Below, piece by piece: positions 40,098 through 48,542 of a stretch of 64,000 bases of DNA (the stretch's first letter is position 1; the number at the start of each line of letters is the position of its first letter). This stretch comes from Catellatospora citrea (GTDB taxonomy: Bacteria > Actinomycetota > Actinomycetes > Mycobacteriales > Micromonosporaceae), in NCBI RefSeq assembly GCF_003610235.1, contig NZ_RAPR01000002.1:124001-188000 (forward strand). Direction: 5' to 3'. Under the pieces are notes generated by a model. The model did no database searches and had not been told where the DNA came from. It saw only the letters and a program-made list of their open reading frames with translations. Both the position numbers and the translations under genes were made by a program.

Positions 40098-40718
40098 ATG
40101 GGTAGGACAAGTGACGCGCGGAACAAGATCCTGGAAGCGGCCCGGACGCTGATCGAGCAGCGGGGCTACTCGGCGCTGGGCGTCGCGGAGATCTGCACGG
40201 CCGCCGGCGTGCCGAAGGGCAGCTTCTACCACTTCTTCGCCTCGAAGCAGGCGCTCGCGCTCACCGTCATCGACGAGCACTGGACCGCCCAGCAGCAGCA
40301 GTGGAGCGAGCTGCTCGGCAGCGATCGCGCCCCCCTGGAGCGGCTGCGCGACCTGTTCGAGGCGACCGAGGAGTTCCAGCGCGCGGGCCGCCAGGAGGCG
40401 GGACTGGTCGTCGGCTGCCTGTTCGGCAACCTCGCCGCCGAACTCAGCAACCAGGTCCCGGAGATCCGCGACCGGCTGCAGGAGATCTTCGAGGCGCAGA
40501 TCGACATGATCGAGAAGGTGATCGTCGAGGCGAAGGACGCCGGGCAGGCCGGCCCGGCCGTCGACACCCGCGACGCGGCCCGCTCCATCGTCGCCCAGAT
40601 CGAGGGGCGGGTGCTGCTGGCGAAGCTGCTCGACGACCCGGCCCAGCTCGGCACGCTCTGGCAGAACAGCCTCGGCCTGCTCCAGGTGCCCGCAGCGGCC
40701 CGGCCGGCAGGAGTCTGA
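40098..40718 (+). CDS. TetR/AcrR-family transcriptional regulator
   Basis: A 206-residue repressor. The N-terminal TetR domain is clear: KILEAARTLIEQRGYSALGVAEICTAAGVPKGSFYHFFASKQALA, in parts, with the YHFF recognition end. The C-terminal domain (about 80-200) resembles the TetR_C group of quinone- or aldehyde-responsive repressors. It is divergent to the SDR-tautomerase operon and probably represses it through the two sites between the genes. It appears leaderless. The ATG at 40098 has no ribosome site. Confidence 0.9.
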   Translation: MGRTSDARNKILEAARTLIEQRGYSALGVAEICTAAGVPKGSFYHFFASKQALALTVIDEHWTAQQQQWSELLGSDRAPLERLRDLFEATEEFQRAGRQEAGLVVGCLFGNLAAELSNQVPEIRDRLQEIFEAQIDMIEKVIVEAKDAGQAGPAVDTRDAARSIVAQIEGRVLLAKLLDDPAQLGTLWQNSLGLLQVPAAARPAGV

Positions 40719-40791
40719 GCGGCCCGCTCGTCGTCCGGGCAGGCCGCTGACGGATGGGGGACAGCGGGCCGTGCCGGAGCGCACCCTCGTC

Positions 40792-40797
40792 TAGCCT
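40792..40797 (+). promoter_or_regulatory. -10 box TAGCCT of a leaderless gene
   Basis: TAGCCT ends 7 nt before the ATG at 40805. Confidence 0.45.
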
Positions 40798-40804
40798 CGC
40801 GGCC

Positions 40805-41311
40805 ATGACCTACCTCGACACCCCCGCCGAGTCGCCCCTGTACACCGACCAGACCGACTACATCCCCAACTACCTGCGGGTGTTCGCGCTGCGGCCCGAC
40901 GCGTACGCGGGCTGGCAGCAGCTGGCCGGCAGCGTGCGCGACGGCATGGACCTGCGCCGGTACGAGCTGGTCACCGTCGCCGCCGCACGGCGGCTGGGTT
41001 CGGACTACTGCACCCTCGCGCACGCCAAGGTGCTGCGCGAACGCTTCTACGACGAGCCGCGGCTGCGCGCCGTCATCGCCGACCACCACAGCGCCGGCCT
41101 CGACCCGGTCGACGTCGCGATCATGGACTTCGCCGACAAGGTCGCCGCCGACCCGACCACCGTCACCGACTCCGACGCCGCTCACCTGCGCGAGTTCGGG
41201 CTGTCCGACACCGACGTGCTGCAGATCGTGCTGGCGGTGTGCATCCGCCGCTTTTTCAGCGGCGTGCTGTCCGCGGTCGGCGCCGACCCCGACGACGCGC
41301 TGCGGGCGTAG
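40805..41311 (+). CDS. Carboxymuconolactone decarboxylase/AhpD-like protein
   Basis: A 168-residue all-helical protein of the CMD/AhpD family. The conserved block YELVTVAAARRLGSDYCTLAHAKVLRERF, in parts, carries one cysteine and the downstream histidine, but the AhpD-type CxxC is missing its second cysteine (CTLAH), so peroxidase-adaptor function is doubtful. The end VLQIVLAVCIRRFFSGVLSAVG is also typical. The role is unknown. A TAGCCT box lies 7 nt before the ATG at 40805. It stands alone after the TetR gene. Confidence 0.82.
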   Translation: MTYLDTPAESPLYTDQTDYIPNYLRVFALRPDAYAGWQQLAGSVRDGMDLRRYELVTVAAARRLGSDYCTLAHAKVLRERFYDEPRLRAVIADHHSAGLDPVDVAIMDFADKVAADPTTVTDSDAAHLREFGLSDTDVLQIVLAVCIRRFFSGVLSAVGADPDDALRA

Positions 41312-41375
41312 CGGCCGCGCCGGCGCAGTTGAGACCGTTGACTGTCCAGGCAGGCAGGGCGTCGTTCGCGCTCGG

Positions 41376-42272
41376 TCAGGCGGCCGGGCCGTCTCCCCGC
41401 AGCCGGGTCCGTGCCGGCCGGTGCGGGCCCGCCGACCAGGCGGCGAGGAATCGCAGCGCCTCCGCCGACGGCGAGTCCGCCTCGGCGGTGTACACGAACA
41501 GGGTCTGATCCGGGTCGTCGCCGACGCCCAGCGCCTGGAAGTCCAGCTCCATCGGCCCGGCCACGGGATGTTGGAACCGCTTGCGTCCGAACGCGCGCGC
41601 CCGCACCCGGTGGTCGCGCCACCAGCGCCGGAAGTCGTCGTCCTTGGCGGACAGCTCGTCGACCAGCTCGGTCAGCGCCGGGTCGTCCGGCCAGCGCGCG
41701 GCGTCCATCCGCAGGTAGGCCACACACTCCCGGGCGGCGGTGGCCCAGTCGGCGTACAGGGCGCGGCAGGTGGGGTCGGTGAAGGCCAGCCGGACGAGGT
41801 TGCGTCGGACCGCGGGCAGGGTGTCGAAGTCGGCCAGCAGCGCCGCCCCGAGCGGGTTCCAGGCCAGCACGTCCATCCGCCGTCCGAGCAGCAGTGCCGG
41901 GAACTCGTGCAGGCTGTCCAGCAGCTGCCGGGTCTGCGGCCGCACCCGCTGCGGCGCCGGTCGGGTGGCGGGCGCCGACCGGGGCGGTCGCGCCACGCGC
42001 AGCAGGTACTCGTGCTCGTCCGGGCGCAGCCGCAGCGCTTCGGACAGGGCCTGCAGCACCTCCGCGGACACCCGGGCAGCGCGCCCCTGCTCCAGCCGGA
42101 CCAGGTAGTCGACGCTCACATGGGCCAGCAGCGCCAGCTCCTCACGCCGCAGCCCCGGCACCCGCCGCGGCCGACCGCCGCCGGGCAGGCCCACGTCCTC
42201 GGGACGCACCCGCGCCCGGCAGGCGCGCAGGAAGTCGCCCAGCGTGAGGTCGACGGGCTCCTGGGTGCTCAT
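41376..42272 (-). CDS. XRE-family regulator with MmyB-like ligand domain
   Basis: A 298-residue regulator. The N-terminal helix-turn-helix includes the usual MmyB-type pattern GLRREELALLAHVSVDYLVRLEQGR; the C-terminal domain (about 115-280) contains DVLAWNPLGAALLADF, RNLVRLAFTDPTCRALYADW, RWWRDHRVRARAFGRKRFQHPVAGPMELDFQAL, all standard for MmyB-like fatty-acid-binding regulators. Members of this group often sit divergent to an SDR gene, as here, and probably repress it. The ATG at 42272 (MSTQEPVDL) has GATAAT 7 nt upstream on the minus strand. CCTGG-N11-CCAGG (42306-42326) in the shared gap is a possible operator. Confidence 0.9.
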   Translation of the reverse strand: MSTQEPVDLTLGDFLRACRARVRPEDVGLPGGGRPRRVPGLRREELALLAHVSVDYLVRLEQGRAARVSAEVLQALSEALRLRPDEHEYLLRVARPPRSAPATRPAPQRVRPQTRQLLDSLHEFPALLLGRRMDVLAWNPLGAALLADFDTLPAVRRNLVRLAFTDPTCRALYADWATAARECVAYLRMDAARWPDDPALTELVDELSAKDDDFRRWWRDHRVRARAFGRKRFQHPVAGPMELDFQALGVGDDPDQTLFVYTAEADSPSAEALRFLAAWSAGPHRPARTRLRGDGPAA

Positions 42273-42429
42273 ATCCGCCATTATCGGCGCGGGTCGCCGC
42301 CCGTGCCTGGTACTGCCGGACCCAGGAACGTCAGGCCCAGGGCGAACGGGTGCCTGGCCCGCGTCGATGCGTCCGGGGACAGTCGAAGACGACCACCGGG
42401 CCGCACGGCCCATTGCGAAAGGCACTTCC

Positions 42430-43266
42430 GTGACCACATGGTTCATCACCGGCGCGTCCCGCGGCTTCGGCCTGGAGATCGCCAAGCAGGCTCTCGAACG
42501 CGGCGACGACGTCGTGGCGACCGCCCGCGACCCCCAGGCCGTCGAGAAGGCCCTGCCGGGCTTCGCCGAGCAGCTGCTCGCCGTCGCGCTCGACGTGACC
42601 GACGAGCGACAGGCCCGCGACGCGGTCGCGGCGGCGACGGCCCGGTTCGGCGGCATCGACGTGCTGGTCAACAATGCGGGACGCGGTCTGCTCGGTGCGG
42701 TCGAGGAGGCCGCTGACGCCGAGGTCCGCGCGGTCTTCGACACCAACGTGTTCGGGCTGCTGGCGGTCACCCGCGCGGTCCTGCCCGTGATGCGCGCCCA
42801 GGGCTCGGGCCGCATCGTCAACATGAGCTCGGTCGGCGGGTTCGTGTCCTGGCCGGGCTGGGGCGTCTACTGCGCGACGAAGTTCGCCGTGGAGGCGATC
42901 ACCGAGTCGCTGCGGTTCGAGGTGGGGCCGTTCGGCGTCCAGGCGATCGCCGTCGAGCCCGGCCCGTTCCGCACGGACTTCCTGGACCCCAGCTCGCTGC
43001 ACCGGACGGCGAAGGAGATCGCCGGGTACGGCGACAGCGCCGGTGCGATGCGGTCGTGGGCCGACGGCGCCAACCACGCCCAGGACGGCGACCCGGTCAA
43101 GGCGGCTACCGCGATCCTCGCCGTGGTGGACACCGAGGCGATGCCCGCCCGGCTGGCGCTGGGTGCGGCCGCGGTCGCCGACATCGAGGCCAAGCTCAGG
43201 TCGGCGCGCTTCGAGCTCGACACCTGGCGCGAGATCTCGCTGACCACCGACTACGCCGCGGTGTGA
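42430..43266 (+). CDS. SDR family oxidoreductase
   Basis: A 278-residue classical SDR with the cofactor motif TGASRGFG, NNAGRG, the serine in NMSSVGG and active-site YCATK, so the catalytic triad is complete. The longer C-terminal part (RTDFLDPSSLHRTAKEIAGY and the end helix LRSARFELDTW) places it with the ketoreductase-like SDRs commonly controlled by MmyB-type regulators. The GTG at 42430 has an AAAGG site 6 nt upstream. It is divergent from the XRE gene. The hairpin at 43279-43313 ends the transcript. Confidence 0.88.
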   Translation: MTTWFITGASRGFGLEIAKQALERGDDVVATARDPQAVEKALPGFAEQLLAVALDVTDERQARDAVAAATARFGGIDVLVNNAGRGLLGAVEEAADAEVRAVFDTNVFGLLAVTRAVLPVMRAQGSGRIVNMSSVGGFVSWPGWGVYCATKFAVEAITESLRFEVGPFGVQAIAVEPGPFRTDFLDPSSLHRTAKEIAGYGDSAGAMRSWADGANHAQDGDPVKAATAILAVVDTEAMPARLALGAAAVADIEAKLRSARFELDTWREISLTTDYAAV

Positions 43267-43278
43267 GCGCCGGAACCT

Positions 43279-43313
43279 CCGGTCGGGACGGCAAGACCAC
43301 CGGTCCCGACCGG
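43279..43313. terminator. Convergent terminator hairpin
   Basis: A perfect 11-bp stem (43279-43289 with 43303-43313) with a 13-nt loop, between the SDR stop and the opposing phosphatase stop. Confidence 0.65.
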
Positions 43314-43341
43314 ACGGCCGCCTGCCCGGGGGAGCGGCGGC

Positions 43342-43905
43342 TCAGCTGTTCCAGCGCAGCAGGACGGGTGTCTCGCGCTCGAAGCCGAGCACGCTGAGGG
43401 TGGCCGTCTCCAGGCGGAACAGCCCGCCGTCCTGCGGTGGCAGGCCCAGCCAGCGCGCGGTGAGCACCCGCAGCAGGTGGCCGTGGCCGACGAGCGCGAC
43501 GTCGCCGCTGGCCAGCATGGTCCGGGCCCGTTCCAGGACGCGGTCACAGCGGGCGCCGACCTGGGCGGCGGTCTCCCCGCCAGGGCAGCCGTGCTGCCAC
43601 AGGGTCCACTCGGGACGTTCCTGGCGGATCTCGACCGTGGTGCGACCCTCGTACGCGCCGTAGTTCCACTCCAGCAGGTCGTCATCGGTGGCGGTGATCT
43701 CCAGCCCGGCCAGCGCCGCGGTGCGCACCGCCCGCTGCAGAGGGCTGCACAGGACCGCGGCGAACGCCCGCCCGGCCAGCCGTGCGGCCAGCTGGGCCGC
43801 CTGGCGTTCGCCCTCGGCCGTCAGCGGCAGGTCGGTGAAGGAGGTGTGGCGGCCGCTGGCGCTCCACTCGGTCTGCCCGTGCCGGACCAGCACGATCTCT
43901 CGCAT
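43342..43905 (-). CDS. Histidine phosphatase (phosphoglycerate mutase-like) family protein
   Basis: A 187-residue branch-1 histidine phosphatase. The phospho-accepting His is in VLVRHGQTEW (H9), the arginine pocket in SPLQRAVRTA, the proton donor Glu in LLEWNYGAYEGRT, and the second His in VALVGHGHLLR. Such enzymes dephosphorylate sugar phosphates or nucleotides such as alpha-ribazole phosphate; the substrate is not clear here. GGAGGA precedes the ATG at 43905. The upstream gap to the divergent methyltransferase (43906-44116) holds only short palindromes such as CCTAG-CGTC-CTAGG (43992-44005). Confidence 0.88.
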   Translation of the reverse strand: MREIVLVRHGQTEWSASGRHTSFTDLPLTAEGERQAAQLAARLAGRAFAAVLCSPLQRAVRTAALAGLEITATDDDLLEWNYGAYEGRTTVEIRQERPEWTLWQHGCPGGETAAQVGARCDRVLERARTMLASGDVALVGHGHLLRVLTARWLGLPPQDGGLFRLETATLSVLGFERETPVLLRWNS

Positions 43906-44116
43906 GGCGCCGATCCTCCCGCTCGTGTTCCTGAGGACACGTTAGCGGTGGTCAGCACCGGATCGCGTGGTTTCGCCTCCTGAGTCTTACTCCTAGCGTC
44001 CTAGGCTGACCTGGCGGTGGTGCGCCGTGGCTCAACCCGAGCTCAGACCGGTGCCGATGCGAGGTCGATCTTGATGGTTCCGCCTGCGAGGGCCGCTGGG
44101 CTCACAGAATTGAGGT

Positions 44117-44977
44117 ATGACGGACGCGCCGCTCATGCCGCACTACGCGAGGGTCGATCAGAGCCCGCCGCAGATGCAGGCACGGCTCGTGGCGTATCTC
44201 GACCGGGCCGCCGCGTACCAGGCGATCGCCGACATCCGGGCGAGGGCGTGCGAGACGATGCACGTCAAGCCCGGCCACCGCGTGCTCGACGGGGGCTGCG
44301 GGCTGGGGGAGGAGGCGTGCGCGCTGGCGGTGCTGGTGGGCGTGGACGGCCGGGTCGACGGCGTCGACAACTCGCGGAGCATGCTGTCGCTGGCCGCGCA
44401 GCGCTACGAGCGATGGCACCAGACCCACCCCGACGCGGGCGACGTTCGCTTCGTCACCGGTGATCTGAGCAGGTTGGACTATCCGGCCGGCGTCTTCGAC
44501 GCGGTGCGGTGCGAGCGTACGCTGCAACACCTGCCGCAGGCGGAGACGGTGATCGCGGAGCTGATCCGGGTCACCCGGCCGCAGGGGCGGATCTGCCTGG
44601 TGGACACCGACTGGGAGTCGCTGGTCTTCGACGGGCTGCCGGTGGAGGTGCTCACGCCGATGATGTGGCGGCTGCGGCACCACAGCGTGATGTGCAACCC
44701 GACGATGGGCCGCACGCTGCGCAACCGGCTGCGCCGGGCCGGCGTGCGCGAGCTCGAGTGCCACCCGATGACGATGTGCTTCACCGACCCGGCCGAGGCG
44801 CACCACGTGGTGCCGTACTTCGACCGGGACATGCTGCTGCACATCGTGGGGGAGGAGGACGGCGACACCACGGCGATGGTCGACCGCTGGCTCGCCGCCG
44901 TCCACGAAGCCGACGCGCGGGAGGACTTCCTGGTGGCGTTGACGGTCTGGGTGGTCGCGGGCACGGTCCCGGTCTGA
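44117..44977 (+). CDS. Class I SAM-dependent methyltransferase
   Basis: A 286-residue methyltransferase. The AdoMet loop is VLDGGCGLGEEACALAV (motif I, with GGCG in place of the usual GxGxG), motif II is VDGVDNSRSMLSLAA, and the later FDAVRCERTLQHLPQAETVIAELIRVTRPQGRICLVDTDW is typical of the UbiE/Methyltransf_25 class. The C-terminal part, with CFTDPAEAHHVVPYFD, resembles small-molecule methyltransferases near antibiotic genes. The substrate is unknown. The ATG at 44117 is preceded by CAGAAT ending 6 nt upstream, a weak leaderless-type box. Confidence 0.85.
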   Translation: MTDAPLMPHYARVDQSPPQMQARLVAYLDRAAAYQAIADIRARACETMHVKPGHRVLDGGCGLGEEACALAVLVGVDGRVDGVDNSRSMLSLAAQRYERWHQTHPDAGDVRFVTGDLSRLDYPAGVFDAVRCERTLQHLPQAETVIAELIRVTRPQGRICLVDTDWESLVFDGLPVEVLTPMMWRLRHHSVMCNPTMGRTLRNRLRRAGVRELECHPMTMCFTDPAEAHHVVPYFDRDMLLHIVGEEDGDTTAMVDRWLAAVHEADAREDFLVALTVWVVAGTVPV

Positions 44978-45014
44978 GCCCAGGCCGCGGGGCGACGGAC
45001 GAACTCGGCCGGTG

Positions 45015-45881
45015 CTAAAGGCGGATGCCGGGCGGCACGGCGAGCGGGCGGTCGGGAGTGGCGAGCAGCCGCCAGGTGCCGCGGCTGCAGATCACAGCGG
45101 CGACGACGAGGGTGGCGGCGACGAGCAGCCCGGCCTCCTCGCCGACCCAGAGCGCGGCGTTCGGGCCGGAGGTGGCCGGGTCGAACGCGGCCTGGATGAC
45201 GCTGTTGTAGGCGGCGTGCAGGGTGATGGGCGGCCAGATGCTGCCGGTCTCCAGCCGGGTGCGGGCGATCACGTAACCGGTGGCGATCGCGGAGACCAGG
45301 AACACCAGCACCGCCAGCCAGGTGTACGGGTGGCCGCCGTAGATGAACCCGGTGGCGATCAGCGGGACGTGCCACAGTCCCCAGATGAGGCCGCTGACGA
45401 AGACGGGCCGGGGCACCCCGGCCTGGATGAGCCGGGTGAGCATGTACCCGCGCCAGCCGATCTCCTCGCCGGCCGCGGACAGCGCGCTGATGACGGCGCC
45501 GATCGTGGCGGCGAGCAGGAGGCGGCCGCCGAAGCCGCCGAACGCCGCGGGCGCGGTGAACCGGGCGAGTCCGGTGAGCCAGGCGGCGCCGTAGGCGACG
45601 GCACCGACGACCAGCGGGAAGGCGACGCCGAAAGCGATCCAGGGCAGGGTGCGGCGGGCGGGTCCGAACCGGAAGGAGACGTCGGCGAAGCCTTCGTTCA
45701 GGACGAGGCGGGCGACGACGGAGGCGGCGGCGACCGACCACATGACGGCGTACACCCACCAGGGGTTGGTGGTGGCGGCGAGGATCGACTGGAAGATCGC
45801 GGCGAAGACGGCGACGAGGATGAGGAAGACGGTCAGTCCGCGTCGGGCCTGCCGGCGGGTGTCGTCGACGGTGCTCGCCAT
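45015..45881 (-). CDS. CPBP-family intramembrane metalloprotease
   Basis: A 288-residue membrane protein with about eight helices. The CPBP (Abi/Rce1-like) motifs are complete: EEIGWRGYML (motif 1, glutamates), WGLWHVP (motif 2, His) and ITLHAAYN (motif 3, His and Asn). Members cleave prenylated or other membrane peptides, or act in bacteriocin immunity. It starts 12 nt after the 19-bp hairpin that closes kamA, so its promoter must overlap that hairpin, or it is transcribed by read-through from kamA. GATACTGAGGAC before the ATG could give either a -10 box or a ribosome site (GAGGA). Confidence 0.88.
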   Translation of the reverse strand: MASTVDDTRRQARRGLTVFLILVAVFAAIFQSILAATTNPWWVYAVMWSVAAASVVARLVLNEGFADVSFRFGPARRTLPWIAFGVAFPLVVGAVAYGAAWLTGLARFTAPAAFGGFGGRLLLAATIGAVISALSAAGEEIGWRGYMLTRLIQAGVPRPVFVSGLIWGLWHVPLIATGFIYGGHPYTWLAVLVFLVSAIATGYVIARTRLETGSIWPPITLHAAYNSVIQAAFDPATSGPNAALWVGEEAGLLVAATLVVAAVICSRGTWRLLATPDRPLAVPPGIRL

Positions 45882-45892
45882 GTCCTCAGTAT

Positions 45893-45946
45893 CGAGAAAG
45901 GCCCCGCCTCCAGCTGCGGAAACAGCGGGAGGCGGGGCCTTTCTCG
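45893..45946 (-). terminator. Strong hairpin terminator after kamA
   Basis: A perfect 19-bp stem (45893-45911 with 45928-45946); the 16-nt loop can form a further 4-bp stem (GCTG with CAGC). It lies 11 nt after the kamA stop. Confidence 0.85.
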
Positions 45947-45956
45947 GGCGAGCGGC

Positions 45957-47321
45957 TCAGGCCTGGACGGCGAGCTGCTCGTCCATCTGCTTGCGCCACC
46001 ACTTCTGGCCCGACTCGGGCAGGGTGTCGATCGGGTCGTAGTACGCGTAGCGCTGGGAGAGCACGTCGACGTTCTGGTCGGCCTCGATGGAGGTGCGGTA
46101 GTTCTTGGTCCAGTACGAGATGCCGTTCTCGCGGTCGTACTCGGTGACCATGTGGACCCAGCGCTTGCCGACGAACGGCACGTCGCAGACGATGCGCGGG
46201 GTGGCGTAGCCGGGCAGGTAGCCCATGATGTCGTGCTGGAGCTGCTGGGCGGCGCCGACGGAGACGCGCCAGTGCTCGGCGTTGGGGATCATGTCGCACA
46301 TGTAGAAGTAGTACGGCAGGATGTTCGCCTCGCCCTGCAGCGCGAAGCACAGGTCGAGCAGGTCGGGCGAGGTGGCGTTGACGCCGCGCATGAGCACGCC
46401 CTGGTTGCGTACGTCGCGGACGCCGACTTCGAGGGCCGTCTTCGCGGCGCGGGCCACGGTCGGCGTGATCGAGTTGGCGTGGTTGACGTGCGTGTGGATG
46501 GCCAGGTTGACGCCGCGCCGGCGGGCGGTGCGGGCGACCCGCTCCAGGCCCTCGACGACCTCGGGCTGCAGCCAGTGCTGGGGCAGGCCCATCAGCGCCT
46601 TGGTGGCGAGCCGGATGTCGCGGATGGTGTCGATCTCGAGCAGGCGCATCAGGTACGACTCGAGGTTCTTCCACGGGACGTTGGCCACGTCGCCGCCGGA
46701 GACGACGACGTCGCGGACGCCGGGGTGGGCCTTGAGGTAGGCGATGTGCGCGTCGTAGCGGTCGACGGGCTTGAGGGTGAGCTTGAGCTTCTCGACCGCG
46801 GGGGTGGAGTTGCCGACCAGGTCCATGCGGGTGCAGTGGCCGCAGTACTGCGGGCAGGTGGACAGCAGCTCGGCGAGCACCTTGGTGGGGTAGCGGTGGG
46901 TGAGGCCCTCGGCGACCCACATGTCGTGCTCGTGGAGGCTGTCGCGGCTGGCGTGCGGGTGGCTGGCCCACTCGGTGAGCCGGTCGGAGGCGACCGGGAT
47001 CATGTAGCGGCGCACCGGGTCGGCGTAGAACGCCTCGGTGGTCAGCTCTTCCCGCGCCATCGTGTTGATCATCTGCGGGGGGACCAGCATCGACATCGTG
47101 GCCAGAGCCTTCTGGTCGTCCTCGAGGTCGGTGTAGAAGGCCTCGTCGACGGTGTCGCCGAGCACGGCGCGCAGCTGCTTGATGTTCTTGATGCAGTTGA
47201 CGCGCTGCCACTGCGCCGACTCCCACTGCGCGGGGGTGACGTCGCGCCAGCCCGGGAACCGGGTCCAGTCCGGTTCGATCAGCTCTACGCGGCGGTACTC
47301 GTAGGGTTGCCCAGCGTTCAT
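45957..47321 (-). CDS. kamA: Lysine 2,3-aminomutase (radical SAM, PLP)
   Basis: A 454-residue radical-SAM enzyme that converts L-lysine to L-beta-lysine. The [4Fe-4S] triad is CPQYCGHC (C156, C160, C163). Typical KamA regions include VVSGGDVANV, IHTHVNHANSI, NQGVLMRGVN and GEANILPYYFYMCDM. The PLP lysine is probably K386 in CDVPFVGKRWV, where clostridial enzymes have a glycine-rich PGGGGK, so this is a divergent, possibly actinobacterial, branch. The ATG at 47321 (MNAGQPYEYRR) has an AAAGGAG site. It is divergent to the kdd-kamDE-kal operon, with which it forms the lysine-degradation locus. Confidence 0.93.
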   Translation of the reverse strand: MNAGQPYEYRRVELIEPDWTRFPGWRDVTPAQWESAQWQRVNCIKNIKQLRAVLGDTVDEAFYTDLEDDQKALATMSMLVPPQMINTMAREELTTEAFYADPVRRYMIPVASDRLTEWASHPHASRDSLHEHDMWVAEGLTHRYPTKVLAELLSTCPQYCGHCTRMDLVGNSTPAVEKLKLTLKPVDRYDAHIAYLKAHPGVRDVVVSGGDVANVPWKNLESYLMRLLEIDTIRDIRLATKALMGLPQHWLQPEVVEGLERVARTARRRGVNLAIHTHVNHANSITPTVARAAKTALEVGVRDVRNQGVLMRGVNATSPDLLDLCFALQGEANILPYYFYMCDMIPNAEHWRVSVGAAQQLQHDIMGYLPGYATPRIVCDVPFVGKRWVHMVTEYDRENGISYWTKNYRTSIEADQNVDVLSQRYAYYDPIDTLPESGQKWWRKQMDEQLAVQA

Positions 47322-47473
47322 CGGTGGCCTCTCCTTTGCGGTCCCGTTGACCATACTGGAAGTTCTTCGGCCTACCAACTAGTCTGCCGTAGAATTTCCC
47401 GCACACTTCAAATCTAACCGCAATATTGGTTTTGATCACGCGGCTGCACTTCACTTTTTAGGAGAACCGGACA
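47322..47473. promoter_or_regulatory. Divergent kamA/kdd promoter region
   Basis: A 152-nt gap that is clearly richer in A+T than its surroundings and holds the promoters for both halves of the lysine locus. It contains the 8-bp palindrome CAATATTG and several TTG/TA-rich runs, but I cannot assign -35/-10 pairs or a regulator with confidence. No regulator gene adjoins it. Confidence 0.55.
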
Positions 47474-48538
47474 ATGACGTCACCGATCGGCCTGCACCGG
47501 GTCCTGGAACCGAGCGGGGTATTGCCCCAGGCGGCACTTCGCTTGGACAATTCATTGGAAATCGGGGCAGACGAGGTGCGTATCGCCGTCGAGCGGCTCA
47601 ACCTCGACGCGGCGAGCTTCCGGCAGCTGGCCACCAAGCACGCCGGCGACGGCGCGGCCGTCCGCGCCGAGGTCCTGGAGATCATCGGTGCCCGCGGCAA
47701 GATGCAGAACCCGGTCACCGGCTCCGGCGGCATGCTGATCGGCACCGTCGAGGCCGTCGGCCCGGACTCCCCGCTCGGCCTCCAGGTCGGCGACAAGGTC
47801 GCCACCCTGGTCTCCCTCACGCTGACCCCGCTGTCGATCACCGACGGGCTCAAGCACTGGGACGGCGGCAGCGAGCAGGTCCCGTGCGAGGGCCACGCGA
47901 TCCTGTTCGCCCGCTCCATCGCCGCGGTGCTGCCCGCCGACATGGACCCGGAGCTGGCCCTGGCCGTCATGGACGTGTGCGGCGCGCCCGCGCTGACCGC
48001 CCGCGTGGTGGCGCAGTACGACGCCCCGACCGTCGCGGTGATCGGCGGCGCGGGCAAGAGCGGTTCGCTGTCGCTGGCCGCCGCCAAGGCCGCCGGCGCG
48101 AGCCGGACCGTCGGGGTCGTCCCCGTCGAGCGCGAGCGCGCCATCCTCGAAGGCGCGGGCCTGGCCGACGTCGTCGCGCTGGCCGACGCCCGCAACCCGG
48201 TGGCCCTGGCCGAGGCGGTCACCGCGGCGCTGGGCGGGCGGGCCGCGGACGTGACCGTGGTCTGCGTGGACGTGCCCGGCTGCGAGCACGGGGCGATCCT
48301 GTCGACCGCCGACGGCGGCACGGTGGTCTTCTTCTCGATGGCGACGAGCTTCGCCGCCGCCGCGCTCGGTGCGGAGGGCCTGGCCGCGGACGTGACGATG
48401 CTGGTCGGCAACGGTTACGTGCCCGGTCATGCGGCGTACGCGCTGGATCTGCTGCGGCAGGTCCCGGCGGTGCGGGCGATGTTCGAGTCCCGTCTGCACC
48501 ACGAGGCCTCGCGGGCCACGTCCGGCACGGCAGACTGA
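47474..48538 (+). CDS. kdd: L-erythro-3,5-diaminohexanoate dehydrogenase
   Basis: A 354-residue NAD(P)-dependent dehydrogenase that oxidatively deaminates 3,5-diaminohexanoate to 5-amino-3-oxohexanoate. The N-terminal half has the Kdd marker region LDNSLEIGADEVRIAVERLNLD and GARGKMQNPVTGSGGML; the Rossmann motif is VIGGAGKSGSLSLAAAKAAG; VLVGNGYVPGHAAYAL-like VGNGYVPGH near the end is also characteristic. It leads the plus-strand kam operon, with AGGAG before the ATG at 47474. The next gene follows after 4 nt. Confidence 0.93.
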   Translation: MTSPIGLHRVLEPSGVLPQAALRLDNSLEIGADEVRIAVERLNLDAASFRQLATKHAGDGAAVRAEVLEIIGARGKMQNPVTGSGGMLIGTVEAVGPDSPLGLQVGDKVATLVSLTLTPLSITDGLKHWDGGSEQVPCEGHAILFARSIAAVLPADMDPELALAVMDVCGAPALTARVVAQYDAPTVAVIGGAGKSGSLSLAAAKAAGASRTVGVVPVERERAILEGAGLADVVALADARNPVALAEAVTAALGGRAADVTVVCVDVPGCEHGAILSTADGGTVVFFSMATSFAAAALGAEGLAADVTMLVGNGYVPGHAAYALDLLRQVPAVRAMFESRLHHEASRATSGTAD

Positions 48539-48542
48539 CCTC

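Noticed and set aside
40805..41311. CMD protein as an AhpD alkylhydroperoxidase
   Set aside because: The second cysteine of the CxxC is missing (CTLAH), so the peroxidase-adaptor function is not supported.
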